A stretch of 14,769 nucleotides of DNA from Rhabdothermincola_A sp041688815 (GTDB lineage Bacteria > Actinomycetota > Acidimicrobiia > Acidimicrobiales > Acidimicrobilacustridaceae): positions 1 through 14,769 of the forward strand of contig JBDNHK010000125.1 of NCBI GenBank assembly GCA_041688815.1, in the 5' to 3' direction. The notes below the pieces were generated by a model. It was not told where the DNA came from. It searched no databases and saw only the letters and a program-made list of their open reading frames with translations. Below, in pieces: positions 6,462 through 14,728 of this stretch (the stretch's first letter is position 1; every line of letters begins with the position of its first letter). A program made the translations under genes and the position numbers.

Positions 6462-7763
6462 GTGACGAGGGTGCAGAGCGAATCATCGAGCCGGCTTGTG
6501 GGGGCGATCAGCCGGGTCAGGGCGACAGCTTCCGGGCACGCGCATCTGCTCCGCAGCGCGCTTTCGATACTCATCGCCATGATCATCCAGGCGCTGGGTG
6601 GGTTCGCCGTCTGGCTCACCGCGGCTCGCACGACCGACGCCACGAGCGTCGGGCAGGCCGCGGCACTGATGAGTTCCGCCTACTTCGTCATGTACCTCAC
6701 GAACTTCGGTCTGGTGGCCATGGTCAGCCGGTTCGCTGTTCGGCGGAACGCACAGGACAGGCTCCGCTACGTTCTCGCCGCGCTGATCACGATCGGTACG
6801 ACCATGATCGGAGCCGCGATCTACTGGTCGCTCGTGCTGCGTGATCGACCATCAGCCGACGCGATCGGCGGGCTGACCCTGTTCGTGTTGGCGAGCGGCG
6901 CCCTCTCGAGCGTCCAGATCCTCGATGTGCGGCTGGCTGCTATGAAGAGGCGTGGTCTACTCATCGGCCGTGTCTCCTCGGCGGCGGTGATGAAGCTGTT
7001 GCTGCTGGTTCTACTGGCGCCGATGGGGTCAGTCGGTGTGTTCCTCGCCGTGGTGATCCCCGATGCCACCTTCGGGGTGGTCGCGGCGGTGTTCGCTCTC
7101 GTGGCCTCACTACGAGATCGCAGAACGGGTGTCCGTCTCACGGATCGCCAGCGTCTCACGCAGTTCGCAGGATTCGCGTATGTGAGCGCGCTGGCGATGA
7201 ATGCTCCGATCGTGGTTCTGCCCGTCATCGTTCTCGTCAATGTGCCGGCGGACACATATGGTTCTTTCTTCGTGGCTTGGGGAATCATGGGAGCCATCTT
7301 CCTCGTGCCTCAAGCCGCGTATTATTCGATGCTGATCGAAGGCGGACGAGGTGGCGCCGATGTGGGAGCCCAGTTCCGTTTGGCGGTGCGGCTCGTCGGC
7401 GCCATAAGTGTGCTGGCGTTCGCCGCATCCTTCTTCGTCGCCCTTCTTGTCCCGGTGATCTACGGACAAGACTTCTCCGAGACGTCCGCACTGCTGCCGT
7501 GGTTCATGGCCGGAGCCGTCCCGTGGTGCGTGGTGGTCCTCTGCATGTCGGATGCTCGTGCGCGTGAGCGCCCGTACCTCTCGGTCGCGATCGGCGTTGC
7601 CGCGTCAGTCGCCTGCCTACCTCTGGCCCTGGCCTTGACCCGCAGCCACGGGGTCGCCGGCACGGCGGTCGCGTGGGTCGCGGGCACCGCCGTCGCTGGG
7701 GTGGTATCGCTGGTGCTGCGGAGTCGCGACCTCGCGGCCCGGGCCAGTACATTAGCGCCGTGA
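6462..7763 (+). CDS. Polysaccharide/lipid-linked oligosaccharide flippase (MOP/Wzx-like)
   Basis: This 433-residue integral membrane protein has about twelve hydrophobic segments spread from near residue 35 to the end, separated by short basic loops. That is the build of Wzx/MurJ-like exporters of the MOP superfamily. These move lipid-linked sugar units across the membrane. The stretch LGGFAVWLTAARTTDATSVG near the N-terminus has the usual feel of the family's first helices. The GTG at 6462 is preferred because AGGAG (6449-6453) stands 8 nt before it. A longer form from 6408 lacks a good site. Its TGA overlaps the GTG of the AftD-like gene by four bases (GTGA), which implies co-translation and suggests that the flipped unit may feed the arabinosyltransferase outside. 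The transported substrate is unknown. Confidence 0.85.
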   Translation: MTRVQSESSSRLVGAISRVRATASGHAHLLRSALSILIAMIIQALGGFAVWLTAARTTDATSVGQAAALMSSAYFVMYLTNFGLVAMVSRFAVRRNAQDRLRYVLAALITIGTTMIGAAIYWSLVLRDRPSADAIGGLTLFVLASGALSSVQILDVRLAAMKRRGLLIGRVSSAAVMKLLLLVLLAPMGSVGVFLAVVIPDATFGVVAAVFALVASLRDRRTGVRLTDRQRLTQFAGFAYVSALAMNAPIVVLPVIVLVNVPADTYGSFFVAWGIMGAIFLVPQAAYYSMLIEGGRGGADVGAQFRLAVRLVGAISVLAFAASFFVALLVPVIYGQDFSETSALLPWFMAGAVPWCVVVLCMSDARARERPYLSVAIGVAASVACLPLALALTRSHGVAGTAVAWVAGTAVAGVVSLVLRSRDLAARASTLAP

Positions 7764-10700
7764 GCCGCCTCGTTCCTCGGAGGTTGCCACCGATGGCGGC
7801 GGTTTCTGCGGTGATCGTCGCAGCCGCAGTGGCGCTCGTACTCTCGACGAATCATGGCTGGTGGGTCAGCGACAACAGATTCGTTCTCTACTGGAATCCC
7901 GGGCGCGCTCTTTCGGAAACCTTCAGCACATGGATCTCCGGGCGCGACCTCGGTGGTGCACGCCAGGGATACTCGCCGGCCACATACGCGTATGTCTGGT
8001 TCGTTCGTCTGCTCGGGGCGAGTCCCTGGCTCGCCCAGCGGATCTTTCACGCCACCCTGATCGCCGGGGGTGGGATCGGCATGGCCCTCGTCTGTCGGGC
8101 CTTCCGCCCCCGTTCGTGGCTCGCTCCGCTGCTTGCCGGCCTCTGGTTCGTGGCCTCCCCCTTCACCGTGGGCTATCTCCTGCCATCGTGGCTGTTCCTC
8201 AACGCCGCACTTGCCCCATGGCTGCTTCTCGCCGTGTACCGGGGCGTGACGACGCCATCCCGGTGGCGGTGGGCTGCCGCCACCGCCATCCTGGTGTTCC
8301 TGGCGGGGTCGCTGAACGTCCCGGCTCTGCTGTTCGCTGCTCTTCCGGTGCTACCGCTCGTGCTGTACCTGTGGCTCACGCGGCAGGCTGCCCTTCGCTC
8401 GGTGTTCGCGTTCGCGATACGAGCGGGATCGCTCACCCTGCTGGTGTTCCTGCCGTCGATGGCGCAACTCGTGGCGGGCTCGCAGAGCCTCGGTCGGACT
8501 GTCGCGCTCACGGAGTCGGCGGCCACCGTGAGTCAGAGCTCGAGCTGGCTTGAGAGCTTCCGCGGGCTGGGAGGGTGGCTTCTCTACTTCACGTGGGCAG
8601 GCAGGGCGACCCTTGGCTATGCACGCGTCTTCTTCGTCAACCCATTGATGATCATTGTGACCTTCCTGCCGCTGGCCGCGGCATTTTGGGCGGTCGGTTG
8701 GACGAAGTGGAGGCCGAGGGTCCTCTTCGGTTTGATCCTGCTCGTCAGCGCGGCGGCCATGGTGGGAACGTTTCCCTACTTCTCGCCTCCGCCCCTCGGA
8801 TGGCTCCTCCTTCAGTCCTACGAACAATTGCCGTCGACGTTTGTGCTCCGAAGCGGCTACAAGGCGGGGGCTGGCGTCGTCATTGCCGTCGGGGTGTTAC
8901 TTGGCGTGGCCGCCGAGGAGGCGTTGAAGCGGTTGGCTGGTCGTCCGGTGGGTCGATGGATAGTCGGTCTCGCTGTCGTGGCTGTTCTCTTGGCGACGTC
9001 GTCGCCGTTTTGGACCGGGGCTCTCTACGGCCCGAGCTCTGTCCGGATGGCTTCGATCCCGTCGTACTGGTACGAGGCGACGGAGTGGCTCGACGCGCAG
9101 CCGAGCGCGGCTCGGGCGTTCGTTCTCCCATCCGCACGTGCCCCGGCGTATACGTGGGGAACCCCTGCGCGAGGGGACATCTTCCCCTCCCTCCTGGAGC
9201 GGTCTTTCCTTCTGGATGACACGTTTCCTCTGGGCCCCCCGGCCGCGAGCAACCTGGTGGCCGCGTTGTCCCGGCAGCTCTCCTTCGGTCAGTTCACCCC
9301 TGGGAGTCTCCGCCCAGTGGCCTCGCGGCTTGGTGTCGGGTATCTGGTGATCCGCAACGACCTCGATCCCGCCCGCTCAGGAAGTGTTCCGGCCTCACAG
9401 CTCGACGCGGTGCGCAACGACCCTGACGTGGAGCGGGTCGCCACATTCGGCGCGCCCGGCGAGAACATCCCTTCCTCTGCCGACTCAGCCACGATTGCCC
9501 GCACACCCGTGGAGATCTACCGCGTCCGAGGTGTCGACGACCCGGTGCGCGTGGCGCCACCCGGTGGATCGCTGGTGGTCTCCGGCGACGGCGAGGCGTG
9601 GCTCGAGCTGGCCGGCGACGGGGTGTTTTCTTCCGGTTCGCCATTGCAGTACTCGGGCCAGCTCGACGATAAGACGCTGGCCGAAGCTCTCCGCTCTGGC
9701 AGTTCGGTTTGGATCACTGACACCAATCGCCGGCGCCTGCCGGCCCTCGACACACTGAGCGGTGGCGCAATTCCGGCGACGGTAGACGGCGCGGACCTGT
9801 TTGCGGACCCGGCGACGCAAAGCGTCGCAACCTACGGTGATGGGTCGAGGATCGCCGAGGTGAACGCCAGTGGTCTGACCGATCCGTTACTGGCTCAGCG
9901 GCCGGCGGCGACGACGGACGGTAACCCGACCACGGCGTGGTTGACGGGATCGGGTCTTCCCTTCCAGCGACAGGGTCTCCGCTTCACCTTCGTCGAACCG
10001 GAGCAGCTCTCTGAGGTGCGGATTGTTGACGGCACGGGCGTTGGCGCTGGGAGGCGCGTTACCGGCGCTGAGTTGGTGCTGGCGGGGGGGGCACGTAGTT
10101 CCTTCGTCTTCGACGGTGGGGTGGGGGTGGCTCAGGCGCCACCTGGCCTGACATCGTCGTTCAGCGTGATCATCACCGGGGTCGAAGGCAGCGGAGTGGG
10201 CGCGTTCGGCTTCGCGGAGGTGAGTGCCGATGGTCTTGACTTGCGCGAGACCATCCAACTGCCCACGGACGTGGCTGACTCCGCGCAGAGGGATCCCGAG
10301 ATTGCCGCGCTGCTCGAACAGGCCGAGCTTTCCTACAGCCTCTTCCGGCTGCGGGCAGACCCGCTCGACCCTGAACCCTCACTGCGAAGGAGATTCTTGG
10401 TGCCCAGTACGCGGGTCTTTGCGTCCTCGGGCACGTTTCGGGCCACGGATGTCACGAGCGACGCAGAGTTGGCACGACTCGTGAGTGCCCCGGTTACCGC
10501 AGCGGCCACCGATCGCGCGGGCGGACAGCTGAGCGGTTCAGGGCTCTTTGCCGCTGACGGGGAACTGGCCACCGGTTGGGCCCCACCGGCGGACGGATCC
10601 GGGCGACTCGATCTGACCTTTGCGCGCCAGACCGTGCGGGAGCTCTCCGTGATCCTGGAGGGAGACGCTGGGGCCGTGAAGTCGGTCGAGGTGGCCTTGC

Positions 10701-11917
10701 CGGACGGTACGGTCTCATCAGCCGCCGACCTGCGCGGTGAGTGCATCATCAACGCGGCGGTCTGTGTTGCCGAGGTGAGAGTGCCCGTTGGCGCGGCGAC
10801 CGACCAGCTCTCGGTGTCCGTCGTGTCAGGGGACCCGTCGGGACCCGCACCCCGCGTTCTCGAGGTCCAGGTCAACGGCACACCCAACTCGGCCCTTGCG
10901 GTGATGCTGAACGAGGGTTGCCGTCCGGGCATCCTCCAGCTCGACGGCACCTCTCTACCGGTGTCGGCCAGCGGCGAGGTGGCTGCGCTGCTCGCCGGTG
11001 AGGCAGTTTCGTTGAAGGTGTGTAACCCACTCGAGTTGGGGGCGGGTTGGCACGATCAGTCATCCGAGGGCTCCCTGACCCTCGACTCCCTCGACCTTGT
11101 CTCTGCGGGTCGCTCGCCAAGCTCCTCGGGCGAGGCCTCGATTGCGACGGTCAACTCCCGTTCTTCGACGCGGCTCGACATCACCGTCGACGCCGCCGGA
11201 GGCGGCGGTTGGCTCATTTCGGGAGCTGCCGCCACGCCGGCTTGGCGCGCAACCGTGGGAAATGAAGGGCCTCAGAGCCCGACCACTCTGGACGTCCAGG
11301 CGGCGTTCCGTGTGGGGGAGGGAGCCACGACGGTGGATGTGAGGTATGCCCCCCAGCGGTTCTTCGTGGTGCTCGTGGCTCTTTCCTCGGTCACCCTGTT
11401 CGTGTGTTTCATCCTGCTGCTGGTCGATCCGCGCCCGCGTGGACGGCGAATTCGCTTGCCAACGCCTGGTCCGCTCTCCCCAGTCGCCGCTTACGCATGT
11501 CGATTGCTGTTCATCGCGCTGTGCGTTGGCGTGTCGGGTGGAGCGGGTCTCCTACTTGGACTCACCGCCACCTTCCTTCTCTGGCGTCGGTTGGTTACCC
11601 CACGGACGTTGGTGGCGGCCGCCCTTGGGGCTCTGGGCCTTGCCGTGATTGCGTACTTCCCGCCGTTCGGCCCCGCTCTCGAGCCGTTTGGCGTCACTTG
11701 GGTTTCGAACCGAGGGCTCGCCAACAGCGCCGGACGCGTTTGTGCGCTCTTGCTGGCCGGGGCCCTCTTCGAGCTCTTGATCGGGCAGATGACCCACGCC
11801 GCCGATGGGCGGCAGTCCCCTCAGCGTGAAGGAAACGAGCGTTCCGATGAAGCCGCGGCCGCGGCCTCGAGGGATGGAAAAAGCTCGTCGACGACATCCG
11901 ACCATGACCGGCGGTGA
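7760..11917 (+). CDS. AftD-like alpha-(1->3)-arabinofuranosyltransferase, GT-C fold
   Basis: This very large protein (about 1385 residues from the GTG at 7760) matches mycobacterial AftD in size and plan. AftD adds arabinofuranose from decaprenyl-phosphate-arabinose to envelope arabinans on the outer face of the membrane. Residues about 10-425 are multi-pass. The first outside loop (WWVSDNRFVLYWNPGRALS) holds an acidic residue, D38, in the place of the GT-C catalytic carboxylate, then GYSPATYAYVWF. The outside half has beta-rich carbohydrate-binding-like modules: one near 715 (ATTDGNPTTAW) and one near 928 (LFAADGELATGW), both like discoidin/CBM32 folds. Several helices return at about 1200-1345, followed by a charged hydrophilic tail. 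An in-frame GTG at 7673 lies inside the flippase gene and is unlikely. The stop lies 97 bp inside the convergent glycosyltransferase gene. Donor and acceptor in this organism are inferred only. Confidence 0.85.
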   Translation: MSRLVPRRLPPMAAVSAVIVAAAVALVLSTNHGWWVSDNRFVLYWNPGRALSETFSTWISGRDLGGARQGYSPATYAYVWFVRLLGASPWLAQRIFHATLIAGGGIGMALVCRAFRPRSWLAPLLAGLWFVASPFTVGYLLPSWLFLNAALAPWLLLAVYRGVTTPSRWRWAAATAILVFLAGSLNVPALLFAALPVLPLVLYLWLTRQAALRSVFAFAIRAGSLTLLVFLPSMAQLVAGSQSLGRTVALTESAATVSQSSSWLESFRGLGGWLLYFTWAGRATLGYARVFFVNPLMIIVTFLPLAAAFWAVGWTKWRPRVLFGLILLVSAAAMVGTFPYFSPPPLGWLLLQSYEQLPSTFVLRSGYKAGAGVVIAVGVLLGVAAEEALKRLAGRPVGRWIVGLAVVAVLLATSSPFWTGALYGPSSVRMASIPSYWYEATEWLDAQPSAARAFVLPSARAPAYTWGTPARGDIFPSLLERSFLLDDTFPLGPPAASNLVAALSRQLSFGQFTPGSLRPVASRLGVGYLVIRNDLDPARSGSVPASQLDAVRNDPDVERVATFGAPGENIPSSADSATIARTPVEIYRVRGVDDPVRVAPPGGSLVVSGDGEAWLELAGDGVFSSGSPLQYSGQLDDKTLAEALRSGSSVWITDTNRRRLPALDTLSGGAIPATVDGADLFADPATQSVATYGDGSRIAEVNASGLTDPLLAQRPAATTDGNPTTAWLTGSGLPFQRQGLRFTFVEPEQLSEVRIVDGTGVGAGRRVTGAELVLAGGARSSFVFDGGVGVAQAPPGLTSSFSVIITGVEGSGVGAFGFAEVSADGLDLRETIQLPTDVADSAQRDPEIAALLEQAELSYSLFRLRADPLDPEPSLRRRFLVPSTRVFASSGTFRATDVTSDAELARLVSAPVTAAATDRAGGQLSGSGLFAADGELATGWAPPADGSGRLDLTFARQTVRELSVILEGDAGAVKSVEVALPDGTVSSAADLRGECIINAAVCVAEVRVPVGAATDQLSVSVVSGDPSGPAPRVLEVQVNGTPNSALAVMLNEGCRPGILQLDGTSLPVSASGEVAALLAGEAVSLKVCNPLELGAGWHDQSSEGSLTLDSLDLVSAGRSPSSSGEASIATVNSRSSTRLDITVDAAGGGGWLISGAAATPAWRATVGNEGPQSPTTLDVQAAFRVGEGATTVDVRYAPQRFFVVLVALSSVTLFVCFILLLVDPRPRGRRIRLPTPGPLSPVAAYACRLLFIALCVGVSGGAGLLLGLTATFLLWRRLVTPRTLVAAALGALGLAVIAYFPPFGPALEPFGVTWVSNRGLANSAGRVCALLLAGALFELLIGQMTHAADGRQSPQREGNERSDEAAAAASRDGKSSSTTSDHDRR

Positions 11918-12963
11918 GCCCACTCTGCTCCTGCGGCGGCCAGGCTGGCGCGCGCCTCGACGTCCCTGAGCGCTCCGATGCGGTCGGAGAGCTCATCGAC
12001 GTCCCCGCGTGTCGTAAGTAGTGCTTCGCCACCCTCGAACAAGGAGGCGACTCCGCATGATTTCGACACGATGGTGGCGACACCGGTGGCCATGGCTTCG
12101 TGGGCGGCCATGCCGTATGACTCGTAAACGCTTGGCAGGACAGAGACATCGAGAGCTCGATAGAAGCCAACCATGTCCTGAACGACTCCGAGGAACCGTA
12201 CGTCGGCCCCGAGATCCCGAGCCTGACGGCGATGAATGTTCTCGTGCACGTCCGGCAACCCAGCCACCAGGAGGGTGGCATCGTTGCGTGCTGCCGCGGC
12301 TATCGCCAAGTCCACGCGCTTTCTGGTGAATGCGTGATTGGCCACGATGCCGACCACCAGGTGATCATCGGCAACACCGAGCGATTCTCTCGCCTCGAGT
12401 CGCTCGTCGGAGGAGCGGACCCGGAACTCGGTTGAGTTGATTGCCGGGGGGGCGATACCGATGCTCTGGTTCGGTACGCCATAGAAGGAGGCGATATCTG
12501 CGGCGCAGGTCTTGGACACCGTCGTGAGCGTCGTGGACCGATCGCGAAATGTGAGGCTCTCCTGCGCGAGCAGAATGCGGTCGAGCACAGTCGGTCGTCG
12601 CCGGCCTAAGACCGCGTTGCGGTCCCGGAGCCAGGCGGCATGGCAGCTGTGGGCTGTCACCACTCCCGCGCCGAAGGACCCACCCAGAGGGCGGTACACC
12701 ACACTCCCCGCCGGGCGATGACGGGCCCGGATCGTGCCCCTGACTCCGAACGTGACGAGGTTTGCGAGATGACTGAGTGTGTGCTTGGAGCCGAGGCTTC
12801 GAACCGGAATCAAACGGCTGCCATGCGGGATCGGAGTGGAGGGCGTGGGGGCGACGAACGTCACGAGGTGTCCGCGAGTCGCCAGCTCGAGCCCGACCTG
12901 CCACGTGTAACGCTCTACCCCGCCAGACTCGCTGAGGCGATAGACGGGAATGTAGATTTCCAC
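11821..12963 (-). CDS. Glycosyltransferase family 4 (GT-B) protein
   Basis: This 380-residue protein is a retaining GT-B glycosyltransferase that should transfer a sugar from a nucleotide donor on the cytoplasmic side. The N-terminal domain opens with IYIPVYRLSESGGVERYTW, whose SGGVERY loop is typical. VVTAHSCHAAW (101-111) and LTTVSKTCAADI (146-157) follow. The C-terminal domain shows VGIVANHAFTRKRVDLAI (204-221), VRFLGVVQDMVGFYRALDV and the EX7E motif in ESYGMAAHEA (E281, E289), which holds the donor. The GTG start at 12963 has GAGGA about 6 nt before it. The gene is divergent from the LPxTG protein gene (93 bp apart) and convergent with the AftD-like gene, where the two coding ends overlap by 97 bp. 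Donor and acceptor sugars cannot be told. Confidence 0.92.
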   Translation of the reverse strand: MEIYIPVYRLSESGGVERYTWQVGLELATRGHLVTFVAPTPSTPIPHGSRLIPVRSLGSKHTLSHLANLVTFGVRGTIRARHRPAGSVVYRPLGGSFGAGVVTAHSCHAAWLRDRNAVLGRRRPTVLDRILLAQESLTFRDRSTTLTTVSKTCAADIASFYGVPNQSIGIAPPAINSTEFRVRSSDERLEARESLGVADDHLVVGIVANHAFTRKRVDLAIAAAARNDATLLVAGLPDVHENIHRRQARDLGADVRFLGVVQDMVGFYRALDVSVLPSVYESYGMAAHEAMATGVATIVSKSCGVASLFEGGEALLTTRGDVDELSDRIGALRDVEARASLAAAGAEWAHRRSWSDVVDELFPSLEAAAAASSERSFPSR

Positions 12964-13002
12964 GTTGTTCCTCGAGTGCGGTCGTCCGGATCGGGTCGGT
13001 GC

Positions 13003-13031
13003 TTGCTACCACAGGTTCGTTGGGGTAGGTT
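13003..13031 (+). promoter_or_regulatory. Sigma70-type promoter for the LPxTG protein gene
   Basis: TTGCTA (13003-13008) and TAGGTT (13026-13031) are separated by 17 bp, the ideal spacing. Transcription would start near 13038, just before AAAGGG (13042-13047) and the ATG at 13057. The leader would be only about 20 nt. It sits in the 93-bp divergent gap. Confidence 0.5.
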
Positions 13032-13056
13032 GTCGAGGACGAAAGGGACGTGACGG

Positions 13057-13416
13057 ATGATGAGAGCACTTAGAGTTGCCGTAGCGGCCTTAGCCTTGTT
13101 GTTGGCGGCCGGGTTCGCGACCCAGGTCGTGGCGTCACCGGTTGGTGCGCAGCAGACTTCGGTTGACATCGGCGACTTCACTGATCCCGTCACCGGGGTA
13201 ATTGACTTCGACGCCTACCTTGCTGCGTTGAACGCCCAGCTGACCCAGGGCGGCGCCGGGGATGAGGGGGCGAGCCCTGTGACTCCATCGGGAGCGCTTC
13301 CGTACACCGGTTCGTCGGTTTCGGACTTCGTCGTTGTCGGACTCGGTGCTGTTGTCCTGGGCGGGGCGGCTTATGCCGCAGCCCAACGTCAGCGGAAGCG
13401 GTCTACGGTTTCCTGA
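13057..13416 (+). CDS. Small LPxTG-type cell-wall-anchored surface protein
   Basis: This 119-residue protein has the full sorting layout of a sortase substrate. A signal peptide covers about 1-31 (basic start MMRALR, hydrophobic core to A22, likely cleavage after SPVGA). The exposed part of about 50 residues is acidic (DIGDFTDPVTGVIDFDAYL). Then come LPYTG (81-85), a hydrophobic helix (about 90-109) and a basic tail, QRQRKR. After cleavage between Thr and Gly the protein would be linked to the cell wall. So short an exposed part suggests a spacer, a coat or pilin-like unit, or a scaffold, not an enzyme. The ATG at 13057 follows AAAGGG by 9 nt; a second ATG comes next. No sortase gene is in the window. 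An uncleaved tail-anchored role is the alternative. Confidence 0.8.
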   Translation: MMRALRVAVAALALLLAAGFATQVVASPVGAQQTSVDIGDFTDPVTGVIDFDAYLAALNAQLTQGGAGDEGASPVTPSGALPYTGSSVSDFVVVGLGAVVLGGAAYAAAQRQRKRSTVS

Positions 13417-13461
13417 CCTTTGCGTGGAGGTCGGGTCGGCGGTGTCCTGCGGATTACCCGA

Positions 13462-13631
13462 GGTGCCTAGCTTGGGGCACCCCCATGGAAGTGGGACATG
13501 AACCCGCGTCGAAGACGGGGATCGAATACCCCGGCCGTCACGCAGCCGAGAATTCCCCGCTTCCCAACGGAAGTGCCGTTGTCGAAGGGTTCGTGGAGGT
13601 CCCACCCGAGCCGAAGGGTGTAAGAGCGCCC
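13462..13631 (+). other. Hairpin-rich gap, possible structured RNA or leader
   Basis: Between the LPxTG gene and the FkbM gene four hairpins lie in a row. GGTGCC/GGCACC are at 13462-13467 and 13476-13481. GACGG/CCGTC are at 13514-13518 and 13535-13539, with a further GG/CC pair. CAACGG/CCGTTG are at 13565-13570 and 13576-13581 with a 5-base loop. GGGTG/CGCCC are at 13616-13620 and 13627-13631. None has a T-run, so none is a clear intrinsic terminator. The first may still end the LPxTG transcript. A 50-codon frame from an ATG at 13485 to a TGA at 13635-13637 covers the same bases but lacks a ribosome site. No known RNA family was recognised. Confidence 0.35.
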
Positions 13632-13715
13632 CCTTGACCAGATCCAACGACTCGAGCCGGGATGGGCGCAGCTAAGGTCCTGCCTTCTCCACCACGGATT
13701 CTGGGGCGCCCGACG

Positions 13716-14531
13716 ATGTCGAACCTGAAAGCTGCGGTCAGCTCGGCCCTCGCTTCCCGTCGGAACACCAGGGCTGTCGCTCTGATCGACCGGTTGGCCT
13801 CAGAGCTTCACCGCGCAGTTGTCAACCTGAACTACGACATGGAAACCAACGGCGAGCGCCGGGTGATCCAAATAGGGTTCGGCGAGCGAGAATCGGTCAT
13901 CTTCGACGTCGGAGCCAACGACGGTTCGTGGTCGCTGATGGCGGCGGCGGCCGCGCCGAGAAGCCAGATCTGGGCCTTCGAGATCGTGCCCGAGACCTTC
14001 GAAACCCTCCTTTCGAAGACAACTGGCGCATCGGCGATCAACCCCGTTCAGAGTGGCCTCTCTGACCAAGAAGCCGAGGTGACCGTCTACTGCATTCCGG
14101 GTCAGTCCGGTCTGTCCTCCTGTGTGCCGCAGGTCGCCGAGCGCTTTCATCAGGTCGAGCCGACTCCGGTTCGAGCCCGCGTCACCACCGGGGCCAAGTT
14201 CTGCGAAGCCAACGACATCAGCCACATCGACCTCCTCAAGATCGATGTCGAAGGACTGGAGCCACAGGTGCTCGCAGGCTTCGAACCGATGCTCGAGGCC
14301 GCCCAGATCGACGCTGTGCAGGTCGAGTACGGGTTCGCCAACGTGGAATCGAGGTTCTTGCTGAGAGATTTTTATGAGTACTTCGCCCGCTTCGACATGG
14401 TGGTCGGAAAGGTGTTCCCGAACTCCGTCGACTTCCGTGACTACGCCTTCACCGACGAGGACTTCCTCGGCCCGAACTACCTGGCCGTTCGGCGACCGCT
14501 CGTCGACCTCGTGAGCAATCTGCGCGGCTAG
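13716..14531 (+). CDS. FkbM-family SAM-dependent methyltransferase
   Basis: This 271-residue protein is an FkbM-type O-methyltransferase. The family methylates hydroxyls on sugars or polyketides and is common in glycan clusters. Motifs are SVIFDVGANDGSWSLM (60-75, SAM-binding glycine loop), IWAFEIVPETFETL (85-98, acidic ribose-binding strand) and HIDLLKIDVEGLEPQVLAGF (170-189), the hallmark IDVEG box. The C-terminus has VQVEYGFANV and PNYLAVRR. The start is uncertain. The ATG at 13716 gives a natural N-terminus (MSNLKAAVSS), while an in-frame ATG at 13662 would add 18 residues of Pro- and Arg-rich sequence; neither has a strong ribosome site. It is probably the methyltransferase for the glycan made by neighbouring genes, by inference. 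Confidence 0.88.
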   Translation: MSNLKAAVSSALASRRNTRAVALIDRLASELHRAVVNLNYDMETNGERRVIQIGFGERESVIFDVGANDGSWSLMAAAAAPRSQIWAFEIVPETFETLLSKTTGASAINPVQSGLSDQEAEVTVYCIPGQSGLSSCVPQVAERFHQVEPTPVRARVTTGAKFCEANDISHIDLLKIDVEGLEPQVLAGFEPMLEAAQIDAVQVEYGFANVESRFLLRDFYEYFARFDMVVGKVFPNSVDFRDYAFTDEDFLGPNYLAVRRPLVDLVSNLRG

Positions 14532-14728
14532 GGGTTTGAGATCTTCCATCGCTCGACCGAGCCGGTGCGGAGGCCCATCCGCCACGTAGGCAAGGGCCCG
14601 GTCTCAGAGTGGGAAGCGGTGGCGGGGTCGCGGTACTGTCGTCGGCTGATCTGATGGAGCGTCAGAAACGCGGGAGCCGGTCCGGCTGGCCCGTGGGGAC
14701 GCTCCCGGCCGATACCAGGAGACACCAC

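Noticed and set aside
6377..6844. Plus-strand frame overlapping the flippase start
   Set aside because: Its His/Arg-rich translation is a shadow of the hydrophobic flippase frame.
7673..7759. Longer start for the AftD-like protein
   Set aside because: It would lie deep in the flippase gene and add an Arg-rich stretch; the GTGA overlap start is more natural.
13514..13539. tRNA-like TCGAAT segment with a stem
   Set aside because: No acceptor, D or anticodon arms could be laid out around it.
14532..14728. Promoter with TACTGT as -10 box before the dehydratase/epimerase-like gene
   Set aside because: No fitting -35 box at normal spacing.
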